From: an uncultured Candidatus Melainabacteria bacterium
GTDB taxonomy: Bacteria > Cyanobacteriota > Vampirovibrionia > Gastranaerophilales > Gastranaerophilaceae
Assembly (NCBI GenBank): GCA_934726055.1
Contig: CAKVCZ010000001.1
Location: forward strand, 124,001-188,000
Length of the DNA: 64,000 nt
Direction of reading: 5' to 3'
Positions 34,943-42,604 of the stretch are shown piece after piece (position 1 is the stretch's first letter; each line of letters starts with the position of its first letter). A program made the position numbers and the translations under genes. Under the pieces are notes generated by a model. That model ran no database searches, had not been told where the DNA came from, and worked only from the letters and a program-made list of their open reading frames with translations.

Positions 34943-35323
34943 CTATTTGATTTCAACAGTTGCACCTGCAGCTTCAAGTTGTTTCTTGATAGCTTCAGCA
35001 TCTTCTTTCTTAACGTTTTCTTTAACAGGTTTTGGAGCACCATCAACTAAATCTTTAGCTTCTTTTAAGCCTAAACCTGTGATAGCACGAACTTCTTTTA
35101 ATACAGCGATTTTGTTAGCACCAGCTGAAGCTAATACAACTGTAACTTCTGCATCTGCTGCATCACCACCGTCTGCTGCTGCACCTGCTGCTGGAGCTGC
35201 TGCAACTGCTACTGGAGCTGCTGCTGAAACGCCGAATTTTTCTTCCATAGCTTTTACTAATTCAGCTGCTTCTAATAAAGTTAATTTTTCAATTGATTCT
35301 AAAATAGTTTCTACGTTACTCAT
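34943..35323 (-). CDS. rplL: 50S ribosomal protein L7/L12
   Basis: The 126-residue stalk protein is typical in length and layout: N-terminal dimerisation helices (ETILESIEKLTLLEAAELVKA), an Ala/Gly-rich hinge with repeated AAPAAGAAADGG, and the C-terminal domain with SAGANKIAVLKEVRAITGLGLKEAKDLVD (abbreviated) and the final VEIK. L12 dimers on L10 recruit elongation factors. It follows rplJ on the same strand after a 79-bp gap containing a small TGCGG/CCGCA hairpin, and ends at a strong terminator. Confidence 0.98.
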   Translation of the reverse strand: MSNVETILESIEKLTLLEAAELVKAMEEKFGVSAAAPVAVAAAPAAGAAADGGDAADAEVTVVLASAGANKIAVLKEVRAITGLGLKEAKDLVDGAPKPVKENVKKEDAEAIKKQLEAAGATVEIK

Positions 35324-35370
35324 TTTAATTTCCTTTCAATATAATTTTTTTAGTAATATCTGATTTATTT

Positions 35371-35385
35371 TGCGGAAAAACCGCA
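35371..35385 (-). promoter_or_regulatory. Small hairpin between rplJ and rplL
   Basis: Stem TGCGG/CCGCA with a five-A (T on the minus strand) loop lies in the 79-bp gap between rplJ and rplL. It could tune the known excess of L12 over L10 through processing or stability. This is suggestive only. Confidence 0.3.
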
Positions 35386-35402
35386 TTTATAAACACACAG
35401 GA

Positions 35403-35924
35403 CTATGCTGCTTTTTTATCTCTAACAGCTGCCATAGCACGTGTAAGTTGTGCCATAACTGCGTTGATAGAACCAACAATTCCTGATGCAGGTGAATTGA
35501 TTGAGCCAAGCATTTTTGCGTAAATTTCTTCTTTTGATGGAAGATTTGCCAATGCTTTTGCTTCTGCAGCTGACAATAATTTGCCATCTAAAGCTGCACA
35601 CATTATTTCACCTTTTTTAGTTTCTTTGATGAATTTTGATAATGCTTTTGCAGGAGTTACAGGGTCTTCAAAACCAAAAGCAATTGCGATAGGTCCTTTT
35701 AATGAATCTGCTAAAACTTCATATTGAGTACCTTTTAGAGCAAGTTTTGCTAATGTATTTTTTGTTACCATGTAATCGCCACCTGTTTTTTGAAGTTCAC
35801 GACGTAATTTTGTGATTTCTTCCACAGATAATCCACGATATTCTGTAACAATTGCTACTTGAGCTTTATCAACATTTTCTTTGATTTTTTCAATCTTTTC
35901 ATTTTTAAAAGCTTTTGTTGACAT
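35403..35924 (-). CDS. rplJ: 50S ribosomal protein L10
   Basis: This 173-residue L10 anchors L12 dimers to the large subunit. Signatures are EKIEKIKENVDKAQVAIVTEYRGLS (abbreviated), ITKLRRELQKTGGDYMVTKNTLAKLAL, LKGPIAIAFGFEDPVTPAKALSKF, and the C-terminal helix that binds L12 (TRAMAAVRDKKAA). The ATG has an AAAGGAG site. It is preceded by an L10 leader RNA and an attenuator-type terminator, indicating autoregulation by the L10-L12 complex. Unlike many genomes, rplK and rplA are not immediately upstream. Confidence 0.98.
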   Translation of the reverse strand: MSTKAFKNEKIEKIKENVDKAQVAIVTEYRGLSVEEITKLRRELQKTGGDYMVTKNTLAKLALKGTQYEVLADSLKGPIAIAFGFEDPVTPAKALSKFIKETKKGEIMCAALDGKLLSAAEAKALANLPSKEEIYAKMLGSINSPASGIVGSINAVMAQLTRAMAAVRDKKAA

Positions 35925-35965
35925 TTTTTCTCCTTTGTAATTTTTATCGACCTATTCAGTACACA

Positions 35966-35994
35966 AAAAAATTGCGTACAATCAGCCGCAATTT
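35966..35994 (-). terminator. Attenuator terminator in the rplJ leader
   Basis: On the minus strand the transcript reads AAAUUGCG, a 10-nt loop, CGCAAUUU, then UUUUG: a rho-independent terminator at 35969-35994 located between the L10 leader structure and rplJ. Such a position fits transcription attenuation by L10-L12, as reported for Bacillus subtilis rplJL. Confidence 0.75.
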
Positions 35995-36017
35995 ACAATC
36001 AAAAACTATTTAATTTA

Positions 36018-36080
36018 GTTGTTGACCTCGGTTAGCACTTTTGGAATTAAGTCTTTCGACACTAACTGTCTGCGGTTTAT
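36018..36080 (-). ncRNA. Ribosomal protein L10 leader RNA
   Basis: The minus-strand sequence has the family's conserved parts in order: ACCGCAGAC at the 5' side, a variable stem (AGUUAGUGUCGAAAGACUUA), the AAUUCC segment and GCUAACCGAGGUC at the 3' side. It sits between a promoter (36087-36115) and rplJ, where L10 leaders occur. The L10-L12 complex binds this RNA to limit its own synthesis. Confidence 0.85.
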
Positions 36081-36086
36081 AATACC

Positions 36087-36115
36087 ATTCTATTAAAAAC
36101 ATATTTTTTACGCAA
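36087..36115 (-). promoter_or_regulatory. Promoter of rplJL
   Basis: On the minus strand, TTGCGT (36110-36115), a 17-bp spacer and TAGAAT (36087-36092). Transcription would begin at about 36080, just before the L10 leader. Confidence 0.65.
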
Positions 36116-36145
36116 GCATGAATTTACAAATTTTAATAAGACTTT

Positions 36146-36454
36146 TTATGTAAAATCTTTTGGCTTTTTGTCACTTAACCATTTTCGCATCAAATGCTGT
36201 TCGTAACTTAGTGCAAAATTATATAAGGCATTTGTCAATTTTTGACCGCTTTTTGAACGTGCAACCAGTAAGAATTCACCTTGTTTATTTTTTGCACACG
36301 CAATCTCTGCATGAATAATCTTTTCAACATTTGTTTTTGGTCGTTTTTCTAATATCGCAATAATCCATGCACAAAGCAGGCTGCATGTAGATTTATTTTT
36401 GATAATCTCCATGTCATGGTGTTGTAAAAATTTTGCAAATTCTGCAATAATCAT
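36146..36454 (-). CDS. Hypothetical protein, about 102 aa
   Basis: I prefer the ATG at 36454, which comes directly after the comF stop (TAGTTATG) with AAGG upstream. A start at 36487 would add 11 residues, overlap comF by 31 bp and have no ribosome site. The protein has a helical, mildly hydrophobic first half (STCSLLCAWIIAILEKRP) and a basic second half (LLVARSKSGQKLTNALYNFALSYEQHLMRKW; abbreviated). No family is recognised. It is probably co-transcribed with comF. Function is unknown. Confidence 0.6.
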   Translation of the reverse strand: MIIAEFAKFLQHHDMEIIKNKSTCSLLCAWIIAILEKRPKTNVEKIIHAEIACAKNKQGEFLLVARSKSGQKLTNALYNFALSYEQHLMRKWLSDKKPKDFT

Positions 36455-36456
36455 AA

Positions 36457-37101
36457 CTAAAACCTTACGCTTGCTGTCGCTAAACATGTTATATTATAAA
36501 TTTGAGATTTGTGCAATTGCATAATTATTGACTCAAAAGTTGAACCTGTTGTGCAAATATCATCAATTAACAAAATAGTTTTATCCGTTTTCTTTGATTC
36601 ATCTATTTCAAACGCATCTTTTAAATTCTCTAATCGTTGAATACGTTTTAAATTGTATTGAGGCTTTGTATTTTTAATCCTTTTTATCAAACCTGTTTCT
36701 ATCGGATAATTAGACAATTTCGCAAACTCTTGTGCAACAAGCTCCATGTGATTATATTTTCTCTTTTTTTGTCTTTTTTCATGCAAAGGAACCGGGATTA
36801 TTACAAAATTTCCCGAAATTCCTAGTTTTTGCCAGTATTCCCACATGAATTTTGCCTGATAATAAGCTAATTCTCTTTGATTATGATACTTCAACCCTCT
36901 TATTAATTTTTGCAAAATTGTTTCATAACTTCCGCAAGAATATACTTTCACACCCAAAATTTCTCTATCTGTTTCAATGTTATTAAACATCATTTTTTCA
37001 TAACACGATGAACACATTTTTAAAGATTCTTTTGATTTTCCGCAAAAGTAACATTTTTTCTTATATATCCAATCGAGCAAATTCAGCAAAAAATTTTTCA
37101 T
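36457..37101 (-). CDS. ComF family phosphoribosyltransferase-like protein
   Basis: The 214-residue protein begins with a zinc-ribbon-like CYFCGK...CSSCYEKM segment and continues with a PRTase fold: VIIPVPLHEKRQKKRKYNHMELVAQEFAK (abbreviated), IKRIKNTKPQYNLKR and the PRPP motif ILLIDDICTTGSTF. ComF proteins take part in DNA uptake and in single-strand DNA handling in naturally competent bacteria; the enzymatic substrate is unknown. It starts at an ATG 8 nt from a perfect -10 box with no ribosome binding site. It is divergent from rseP, whose start codon region holds comF's -35 box. Confidence 0.9.
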   Translation of the reverse strand: MKNFLLNLLDWIYKKKCYFCGKSKESLKMCSSCYEKMMFNNIETDREILGVKVYSCGSYETILQKLIRGLKYHNQRELAYYQAKFMWEYWQKLGISGNFVIIPVPLHEKRQKKRKYNHMELVAQEFAKLSNYPIETGLIKRIKNTKPQYNLKRIQRLENLKDAFEIDESKKTDKTILLIDDICTTGSTFESIIMQLHKSQIYNITCLATASVRF

Positions 37102-37109
37102 GATAAAAT

Positions 37110-37139
37110 ATTATAGAAATAAAGGAGATATTATGTCAA
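37110..37139 (-). promoter_or_regulatory. Consensus promoter of comF, overlapping the rseP start
   Basis: On the minus strand, a perfect TTGACA (37134-37139), an 18-bp spacer and a perfect TATAAT (37110-37115). Eight bases follow to the comF ATG at 37101. The -35 box overlaps the rseP ATG at 37133, so the two genes share this space. Confidence 0.75.
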
Positions 37140-38497
37140 TTTTAATAATGTTATTACTTTTAAGTTTATTAATACTAGTTCATGAAGCAGGACACTTTTT
37201 GGCTGCAAGAGCTTTCGGAATTAAGGTTGAAAAATTCGGTTTTGGTCTGCCAATCGGACCAACTCTTTTTGAGAAAAAAATAAACGGAGTAACTGTTTTG
37301 GTTCATGCTTTTTTGCTTGGCGGATACGTTGCTTTTCCCGATGACGAAAAAGATTGCGACCTACCTATTGATTCAGAAGAAAGATTTATGAACAAACCTA
37401 TCTATCAAAGAGCTGTTGTTGTTTCAGCAGGTGTAATCTCCAATGTGATTTGTGCATACTTAATTGTACTTTTTGCATCTTTCTATTGGGGATATTTACC
37501 TTCAGGAAAATATGATATTTATGTAAACGGAATAAAAGCTGAAAAATCAGCATCTATATGGCAATCAGGTATTCAAAAAAATGACCAAATAATATCTATC
37601 AATGACACTCCTATAACTAATACATCTTCCATTGTATCAATAATTACGCACAGCAAACCTGCTGACGGATATTACAATAAATCAATTGCTGATGAAAATT
37701 TAGCACTATTAAAAGAAGCAAATTTAGCATTTACGGAAGATGAAATTATTCCAAAAGGTGTTACAATTAAACTTCCTCAAAGAAAAGATGAATTTCCTAT
37801 CACTATGCAAAAAGAAGTGGAAAAAGGCATAATAAGATATGAAATAAAAGATATTCCACTAGATAAAAACTTACTTGCACTGAGAGATGAACTTGATAAC
37901 GGAAATCAAAAATACTATACAGGTAATGAACAATATTCATTATCCGACATCTCAAAAGCAATGGCTGATACAAGGCATCCTTTATATTTTCAAGTAAAAA
38001 GAGATAACAAAATTATTGACTTAAAACCTATGTACACAGATAAAGAAGGTAAATTGGGAATTGAACTTGCTCAAAAGAATTCACTTATAAAAACAAAATC
38101 TTTTTGGGATAACATAAAATACAGTACAATATATTTATGGGAAAACACTTATAACATGGTTTACGGGCTTGGACAAATATTTACAGGCAGAGTTCCGCTT
38201 AAAGATTTGCACGGAATTGTTGCTATAACTAAAGTTGGCGGAGATATTATCAGTAACAGCGGAATGTTTTATGGCTTACTTTTAACAGCTATTATCTCTA
38301 TGGATTTGGCTATTGTAAACTTTTTGCCAATTCCGGCACTTGACGGTGGACACGTTATGTTCTTAATAATAGAAAAAATTACCGGCAAAAGACTAAAAGA
38401 AGAAACTGTTGAAAAAATCGGAACTTTCTTCTTCTCACTATTAATTATACTTATGGTTGTCGTTATTTTTAACGATATTATATGGTTAAAAGGCTAA
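37133..38497 (+). CDS. rseP: RIP zinc metalloprotease (site-2 protease, RseP family)
   Basis: I use ATG 37133, with an AAAGGAGAT site, giving 454 residues; an upstream in-frame start at 37100 lacks this. The first membrane segment carries the catalytic HEAGH motif (H17, E18, H21). A PDZ-type region follows (SIWQSGIQKNDQIISINDTPI, abbreviated), interrupted by a longer insert, then the second active-site motif NFLPIPALDGGHV and further membrane helices (LLIILMVVVIFNDIIWL). Site-2 proteases cut regulators such as anti-sigma factors inside the inner membrane. The middle part is somewhat longer than in E. coli RseP. Confidence 0.93.
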   Translation: MSILIMLLLLSLLILVHEAGHFLAARAFGIKVEKFGFGLPIGPTLFEKKINGVTVLVHAFLLGGYVAFPDDEKDCDLPIDSEERFMNKPIYQRAVVVSAGVISNVICAYLIVLFASFYWGYLPSGKYDIYVNGIKAEKSASIWQSGIQKNDQIISINDTPITNTSSIVSIITHSKPADGYYNKSIADENLALLKEANLAFTEDEIIPKGVTIKLPQRKDEFPITMQKEVEKGIIRYEIKDIPLDKNLLALRDELDNGNQKYYTGNEQYSLSDISKAMADTRHPLYFQVKRDNKIIDLKPMYTDKEGKLGIELAQKNSLIKTKSFWDNIKYSTIYLWENTYNMVYGLGQIFTGRVPLKDLHGIVAITKVGGDIISNSGMFYGLLLTAIISMDLAIVNFLPIPALDGGHVMFLIIEKITGKRLKEETVEKIGTFFFSLLIILMVVVIFNDIIWLKG

Positions 38498-38504
38498 TAC
38501 AAAA

Positions 38505-38536
38505 AGAACCACACGTTAGATAATAAGTGTGGTTCT
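38505..38536. terminator. Bidirectional terminator between rseP and the pseudopilin gene
   Basis: Stem AGAACCACAC/GTGTGGTTCT (38505-38514 and 38527-38536) with a 12-nt loop. A T-run follows on the minus strand (TTTTTG); on the plus strand it is T-rich but less regular. Confidence 0.75.
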
Positions 38537-38561
38537 GAAATATTTTTATTTATTTTTATAG

Positions 38562-39434
38562 CTACTTGCAACTAAATACCTCGTTCTCTACTGATAATAC
38601 TTTTGTTGAATCGTTTTTGCATACACCACCATCACTTGTTGTTGTCGCAGTTACTGTATTCAAATATTCCATGTTACCTGTGTTTATTATCCACGCTGTA
38701 CAGCCATCACCAAAATAAAAACAAAAACTTTTTATAATAGAATCAGTCCAACAACTGCCACCACCATAAGGGTATATGCCATCACTTGTTACGACAAATG
38801 CAAAAATATCTACACCAAAAATATTCTTTCCCTTATTTGGTCCGTCTATATCTACATATATTTCACCTGCACTCTTATTAAATTTATAACCATCAAAAGT
38901 ACTACCAGAATATTCTTTATACATCATAGATACACTAAGCGACCAACCTCCGGATAATATTGCTCGTGGATATGACGTACTATCATAGTTACCAACATTG
39001 CCACCATATAAATATTTAGTACTTGTAGGCATGCAACCGGTGCTTGTTGTTCCACAATCTTTTTGTAACTTCATAAACTCTGTTAGGCGGTTGTAATATC
39101 GTTCTCTTGTGTTTTTACAATTGTCATTACATATGTCATTTACAAACCAAGTTTCTAATGGTCCATATACTGCTGTTGCTCTATTGTGTGCTTCGTTTAA
39201 CTCTGCGTATATTTTCTTTACTTTCGCAACTTTTTCCATATTATTCGTGGAACTATTCAAATTTGGTATTGTTAATGCTGCAACAACACCTATAACACCC
39301 ATTACAATTAGTGTCTCTGCAAGAGTAAATGCTAATATTTTCTTTGTATATCTGTTAAAAAAGGAGCTTATCAAACTAAGACTGTTGTTATTAATGAGTT
39401 TTACCCCCACCCCTAGCTGTATTCCTTTGTTCAT
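38562..39434 (-). CDS. Pseudopilin-like protein with a type IV prepilin signal
   Basis: I choose ATG 39434, 8 nt after GGAG, giving 290 residues. The prepilin cleavage/methylation signal is ILA-FTLAETLIVMGVIGVVAALTIP: cleavage should fall before the Phe, leaving a hydrophobic N-terminal helix. The leader before it is about 34 residues, much longer than the usual 6-15. The mature part is rich in Cys, Gly and Tyr (DICNDNCKNT, DCGTTSTGCMP, GGGSCWTDS), suggesting disulphides. Proteins of this kind are minor pilins or type II secretion pseudopilins. It resembles the gene at 57363. No pilus assembly genes are nearby. Confidence 0.8.
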   Translation of the reverse strand: MNKGIQLGVGVKLINNNSLSLISSFFNRYTKKILAFTLAETLIVMGVIGVVAALTIPNLNSSTNNMEKVAKVKKIYAELNEAHNRATAVYGPLETWFVNDICNDNCKNTRERYYNRLTEFMKLQKDCGTTSTGCMPTSTKYLYGGNVGNYDSTSYPRAILSGGWSLSVSMMYKEYSGSTFDGYKFNKSAGEIYVDIDGPNKGKNIFGVDIFAFVVTSDGIYPYGGGSCWTDSIIKSFCFYFGDGCTAWIINTGNMEYLNTVTATTTSDGGVCKNDSTKVLSVENEVFSCK

Positions 39435-39555
39435 GTGCACTTCTCCTTATTTTACTTGTACATAATCATTATATACCCAGATTCCTCTGTTTGCAAACTG
39501 TTTTTTATTTTTTATTAAAAATATTTGCAAACCATTTGTAAAATTTTATTTTTTC

Positions 39556-39588
39556 TTTGTCAGAAACGCACTCCGTGCAGGGGAACTT
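39556..39588 (+). repeat. Dispersed repeat A, copy 1
   Basis: The segment CTTTGTCAGAAACGCACTCC followed by GTGCAGGGGAACT recurs with few changes at 57268-57299. Both copies lie beside a minus-strand pseudopilin gene, here about 120 bp upstream of its start. Confidence 0.8.
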
Positions 39589-39766
39589 TTTTAGAAAAAG
39601 TTCCTCCGCCTGAAAGGCTGTTTTGACTATGTTGAAAATAATCTTTGATTATTGGACAGATTCTGAAACAAGTTCAGAATGACATGGTGAAGGTTTTGGA
39701 AATCTTTTGGCGACAAAAGGTTTATATTATTAAAATTAAATTTTTTGTGGAACTTTTTCTAAAAAA
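39587..39766. mobile_element. MITE-like element with 18-bp perfect inverted ends
   Basis: TTTTTTAGAAAAAGTTCC (39587-39604) is the exact reverse complement of 39749-39766, bounding 180 bp without any coding frame. Inside are an ATTCTGAA/TTCAGAAT hairpin (39660-39680) and a CTTTTG/CAAAAG hairpin (39704-39719). No clear target duplication is seen. Confidence 0.55.
39658..39685. repeat. REP-like palindrome
   Basis: AGATTCTGAAACAAGTTCAG and AATGACAT form an 8-bp stem hairpin (ATTCTGAA/TTCAGAAT, loop ACAAG). Very similar extragenic palindromes are familiar from several bacterial groups. Confidence 0.6.
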
Positions 39767-39781
39767 TGCCCTTACTTTTTA

Positions 39782-40597
39782 TTAAAAAGCATTATCTATA
39801 TCCCAGTCAATACCGTGTTTGATAACTTTTGCAGGGATACCGGCAAGAACAACATTTTCTTCATCAAATTTTCCTGTTACAACTGCATTGTAACCAACTA
39901 TTGAATTTGAAGGAACTTTTGCACCCTTTAATATTGTAGCTCTGCGTCCAACCCAAACATGATCACCTATTTCAATTTTATATGGTTTTTGGTTTAACAG
40001 TTCACCTGTTGCTTTATCAAAAATCTTATGTCCGTCGTTACTTTGCATAATAATTTCGGCAGCAAACATACATTCCTTACCAATTTCAATTGAGGTATTA
40101 CTTTGAAATAAAAATATTGATAAACCGCCACAAGCACAATTTTCACCTATTTTTAAAGTACAATTTTCATTTCCTGCATTTGTACAACCACAAACAATGT
40201 ATATCCAATTGTATAACGAATTTGAATTTCCTAAATCAACAACATGTCTGTTTCCTGAAACTTCAATATTGCCTGAAATAGATGCAATTGAACCTATTTT
40301 TACCTTATTTGCAATACCACTTACATCGATATTAAAATTCTTTCCGTTTTTGATAACACTTTCATCTAACACTACTTCATTGTCAGAACCTGAAACACGA
40401 ATAGTTATATTTAAGTTCTTAACTTCTCTTTCACTTAAAACTTTAAGTCCTTTTTCTGTTTTTACACAAACTTTATTATTTGGTCCATCTATAATTTTTG
40501 GTTTTATCCCCATTTTTATTTTTATTCCAAATATTTTTAGAATTCTATATTTTTTGTATCCTATATACGTTTCACCTAAATAAAATAAATTATTCAT
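39782..40597 (-). CDS. Left-handed beta-helix acyltransferase (hexapeptide repeat family)
   Basis: In this 271-residue protein the first about 140 residues look like a regular beta-rich coil (repeated ISGNIEVSGN, ANKVKIGSIA patterns). The C-terminal part has the hexapeptide-repeat acetyltransferase signature: IEIGDHVWVGRRATILKGAKVPSNSIVG (abbreviated), VVTGKFDEENVVLAGIPAKVIK. The final block is like that of galactoside or maltose O-acetyltransferases, using acetyl-CoA at trimer interfaces. The acceptor is probably a sugar of the surface glycan. It starts 20 bp after mutL on the same strand with a GGAG site, so it may be co-transcribed. Confidence 0.82.
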   Translation of the reverse strand: MNNLFYLGETYIGYKKYRILKIFGIKIKMGIKPKIIDGPNNKVCVKTEKGLKVLSEREVKNLNITIRVSGSDNEVVLDESVIKNGKNFNIDVSGIANKVKIGSIASISGNIEVSGNRHVVDLGNSNSLYNWIYIVCGCTNAGNENCTLKIGENCACGGLSIFLFQSNTSIEIGKECMFAAEIIMQSNDGHKIFDKATGELLNQKPYKIEIGDHVWVGRRATILKGAKVPSNSIVGYNAVVTGKFDEENVVLAGIPAKVIKHGIDWDIDNAF

Positions 40598-40617
40598 AAT
40601 TAATTATTCTCCATTTT

Positions 40618-42420
40618 TTATTTATTTCGCTCAAAAAATCCCGCAAGAGTTCTGTGTTCAATTAACTTTGAAATAGGACGACCATGCGGACAAGTATATG
40701 GTTTTTCACATTTTCTCCATTTTTTTATTAATTCTTCCATTTGAAACAAAGATAGTTCCTGATTTGCTTTAACTGCTGCCTTACAGGAAGTTGTTATTAA
40801 AATATGTTCTTCCAATCCTGCAATATCACCATCTAAATTTTCTAAAATATCAGATAAAATTTCTTTTGTATTGACTTTTGACAATAGTTGCGGAACTTTT
40901 TTAAATGTAACCTCTTTGTCATTTAAAACTTCTATCTCAAAACCAAAATGCTCGAATTTATCCTTATTTTCTTTGATTAATTGAGCCTCTGACGGTGAAA
41001 CCTCAATTACATCAGATAAAAACAGAACTTGAGATGCGATTTCTTTTTGTGTTTTTAATTTTTCATATATATATCGCTCGTCTGCAATATGCTGATCTAC
41101 AATTTCTAAACCTTTTTCTGTTTCAATTAATATGTATGTTTTTTTGTATTGCCCAATTATTTTGTCAGAATTTTCCTGCTCCAAATCACCACGATTCTGT
41201 ATAAAAGATTGTTGTTTAACTGACGTTTCTACAAAATTATCACTATTAAAAGAATCCTCTTTTTTGCTATTAAAATTAATATTTTCTCGAACAGGTCTGA
41301 TAAAAATATCTTGAATCGGTTTTACAGGTTTCAAATCACTTACATAAACATCCTCAGAATTACTTTCTTCCGTTTTTTGCTTGTTAAAAGATTGAAAATC
41401 AATTACACTTATTGTTTCATTTACAGGACGTTCAGTATAATTTGAAAGAGCCATATCTATCCCTGAATATATAAAACTAAATACTTGATTTGTATTTTTG
41501 TATCTTACTTCTTTTTTTGTAGGATGAACATTTACATCAACATCTGTCGGCGGCAATTCAAGATTTAAAACAATAAACGGATATTTACCTTTTGCCGTTA
41601 AGTTTTTATATGCTGTATCTATCGCTTTTTGAAAAATTGGACATTTTACTGTTCTTGAATTAATATATATATTATATTTTTTACTTGAACGAGTATAATC
41701 AGGAGTTGAAACAAATCCTGAAATTTTTAAACCGGAAATTGCATCAGTTTTATATACTTCTTTTAAATGTGTAACAACATCTTTTGTAAAAACATCTTTG
41801 ATTGTATTTTGTAAATTTCCTAAACCGTTTGTCTTTAATATTGTTTTTTCATCATTTTTAAGTTCAAATGCTATATTTGAATTCACCAAAGAAATGGCTT
41901 GTATTAACTCTTGAATATATGCAAATTCAGTTTTAGGATTTTTTAAGAATTTAAGTCTTGCCGGAATATTATAAAACAAATCCTTAACAGTCATAATCGT
42001 TCCAACTGCACATCCGATTTGAGTTTGTTCAACTTCTGAATTTTGACATTCTACTTTTATACCGTAATCATAATCTTTAGTTCTGGTTGTGCAAGTAACT
42101 TTTGCAATAGAAATAATACTTGATAAAGCTTCTCCTCTGAACCCTAAAGTTTCAATAGAATATAAATCTTCTACCGATTTAATTTTACTTGTTGCATGTT
42201 TTGAAAAAGCAAGCATTATATCATCCGGATGAATTCCCGAACCATTATCAGCAACACGAATATCCCTGCATTCGTTTGACAATTCTATACTAATTTTTGT
42301 AGAACCGGCATCTATTGCATTTTCAACCAATTCTTTAACAACAGAAACAGGTCTTTCTATAACCTCGCCCGCAGCTATTTGATTAATCAAATTTTTTGAT
42401 AGTTGTTGAATTCTTGCCAT
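40618..42420 (-). CDS. mutL: DNA mismatch repair protein MutL
   Basis: The 600-residue protein has the GHKL ATPase motifs (IAAGEVIERPVSVVKELVENAIDAG abbreviated, DNGSGI, TLGFRGEALSSI), the transducer domain and the C-terminal endonuclease domain. The latter keeps DQHIADERYIYE, a form of the DQHA-x2-E-x4-E nuclease motif, plus SCKAAVKANQ and CPHGRPIS, so nicking activity is expected, as in bacteria without MutH. Residues about 340-410 are a variable linker. mutS is not in the window. The gene has no ribosome binding site; TAAAAT ends six bases before the ATG. Confidence 0.96.
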   Translation of the reverse strand: MARIQQLSKNLINQIAAGEVIERPVSVVKELVENAIDAGSTKISIELSNECRDIRVADNGSGIHPDDIMLAFSKHATSKIKSVEDLYSIETLGFRGEALSSIISIAKVTCTTRTKDYDYGIKVECQNSEVEQTQIGCAVGTIMTVKDLFYNIPARLKFLKNPKTEFAYIQELIQAISLVNSNIAFELKNDEKTILKTNGLGNLQNTIKDVFTKDVVTHLKEVYKTDAISGLKISGFVSTPDYTRSSKKYNIYINSRTVKCPIFQKAIDTAYKNLTAKGKYPFIVLNLELPPTDVDVNVHPTKKEVRYKNTNQVFSFIYSGIDMALSNYTERPVNETISVIDFQSFNKQKTEESNSEDVYVSDLKPVKPIQDIFIRPVRENINFNSKKEDSFNSDNFVETSVKQQSFIQNRGDLEQENSDKIIGQYKKTYILIETEKGLEIVDQHIADERYIYEKLKTQKEIASQVLFLSDVIEVSPSEAQLIKENKDKFEHFGFEIEVLNDKEVTFKKVPQLLSKVNTKEILSDILENLDGDIAGLEEHILITTSCKAAVKANQELSLFQMEELIKKWRKCEKPYTCPHGRPISKLIEHRTLAGFFERNK

Positions 42421-42426
42421 AGGTCT

Positions 42427-42432
42427 ATTTTA
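42427..42432 (-). promoter_or_regulatory. -10 element of mutL
   Basis: TAAAAT on the minus strand, six bases before the ATG, with a weak TTGCTT 17 bp upstream. No Shine-Dalgarno sequence is present; the message would be leaderless. Confidence 0.4.
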
Positions 42433-42604
42433 AAGCAAACATCAATAAAAAGCAAAGATTATACACAATGACATTTACAAATAGCCAAGTTGTATAACCA
42501 ATTTCGACAATGTTATTAAACAAATTAAAATACATAATCATAAAAAAACAACGAATGTTGAAAAAAGTTAATAACCAAAAAGGAAAATAAGGAGGTTAAA
42601 CAAC

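Larger units (their letters stand above)
39435..39781. other. Gap of about 350 bp occupied by repeat sequences
   Basis: No gene is visible here. The gap holds the pseudopilin upstream region, the shared GTCAGAAACGCACTCCGT repeat at 39556-39588 and the MITE-like element 39587-39766, which contains two further hairpins. I see no tRNA or riboswitch. Confidence 0.7.

Noticed and set aside
34947..35363. Plus-strand frame of 138 codons antisense to rplL
   Set aside because: It mirrors the Ala-rich rplL gene; no ribosome site, and codon use follows the antisense of a certain gene.
39109..39465. Plus-strand frames antisense to the pseudopilin gene
   Set aside because: They mirror the hydrophobic pilin helix; no ribosome site or independent support.
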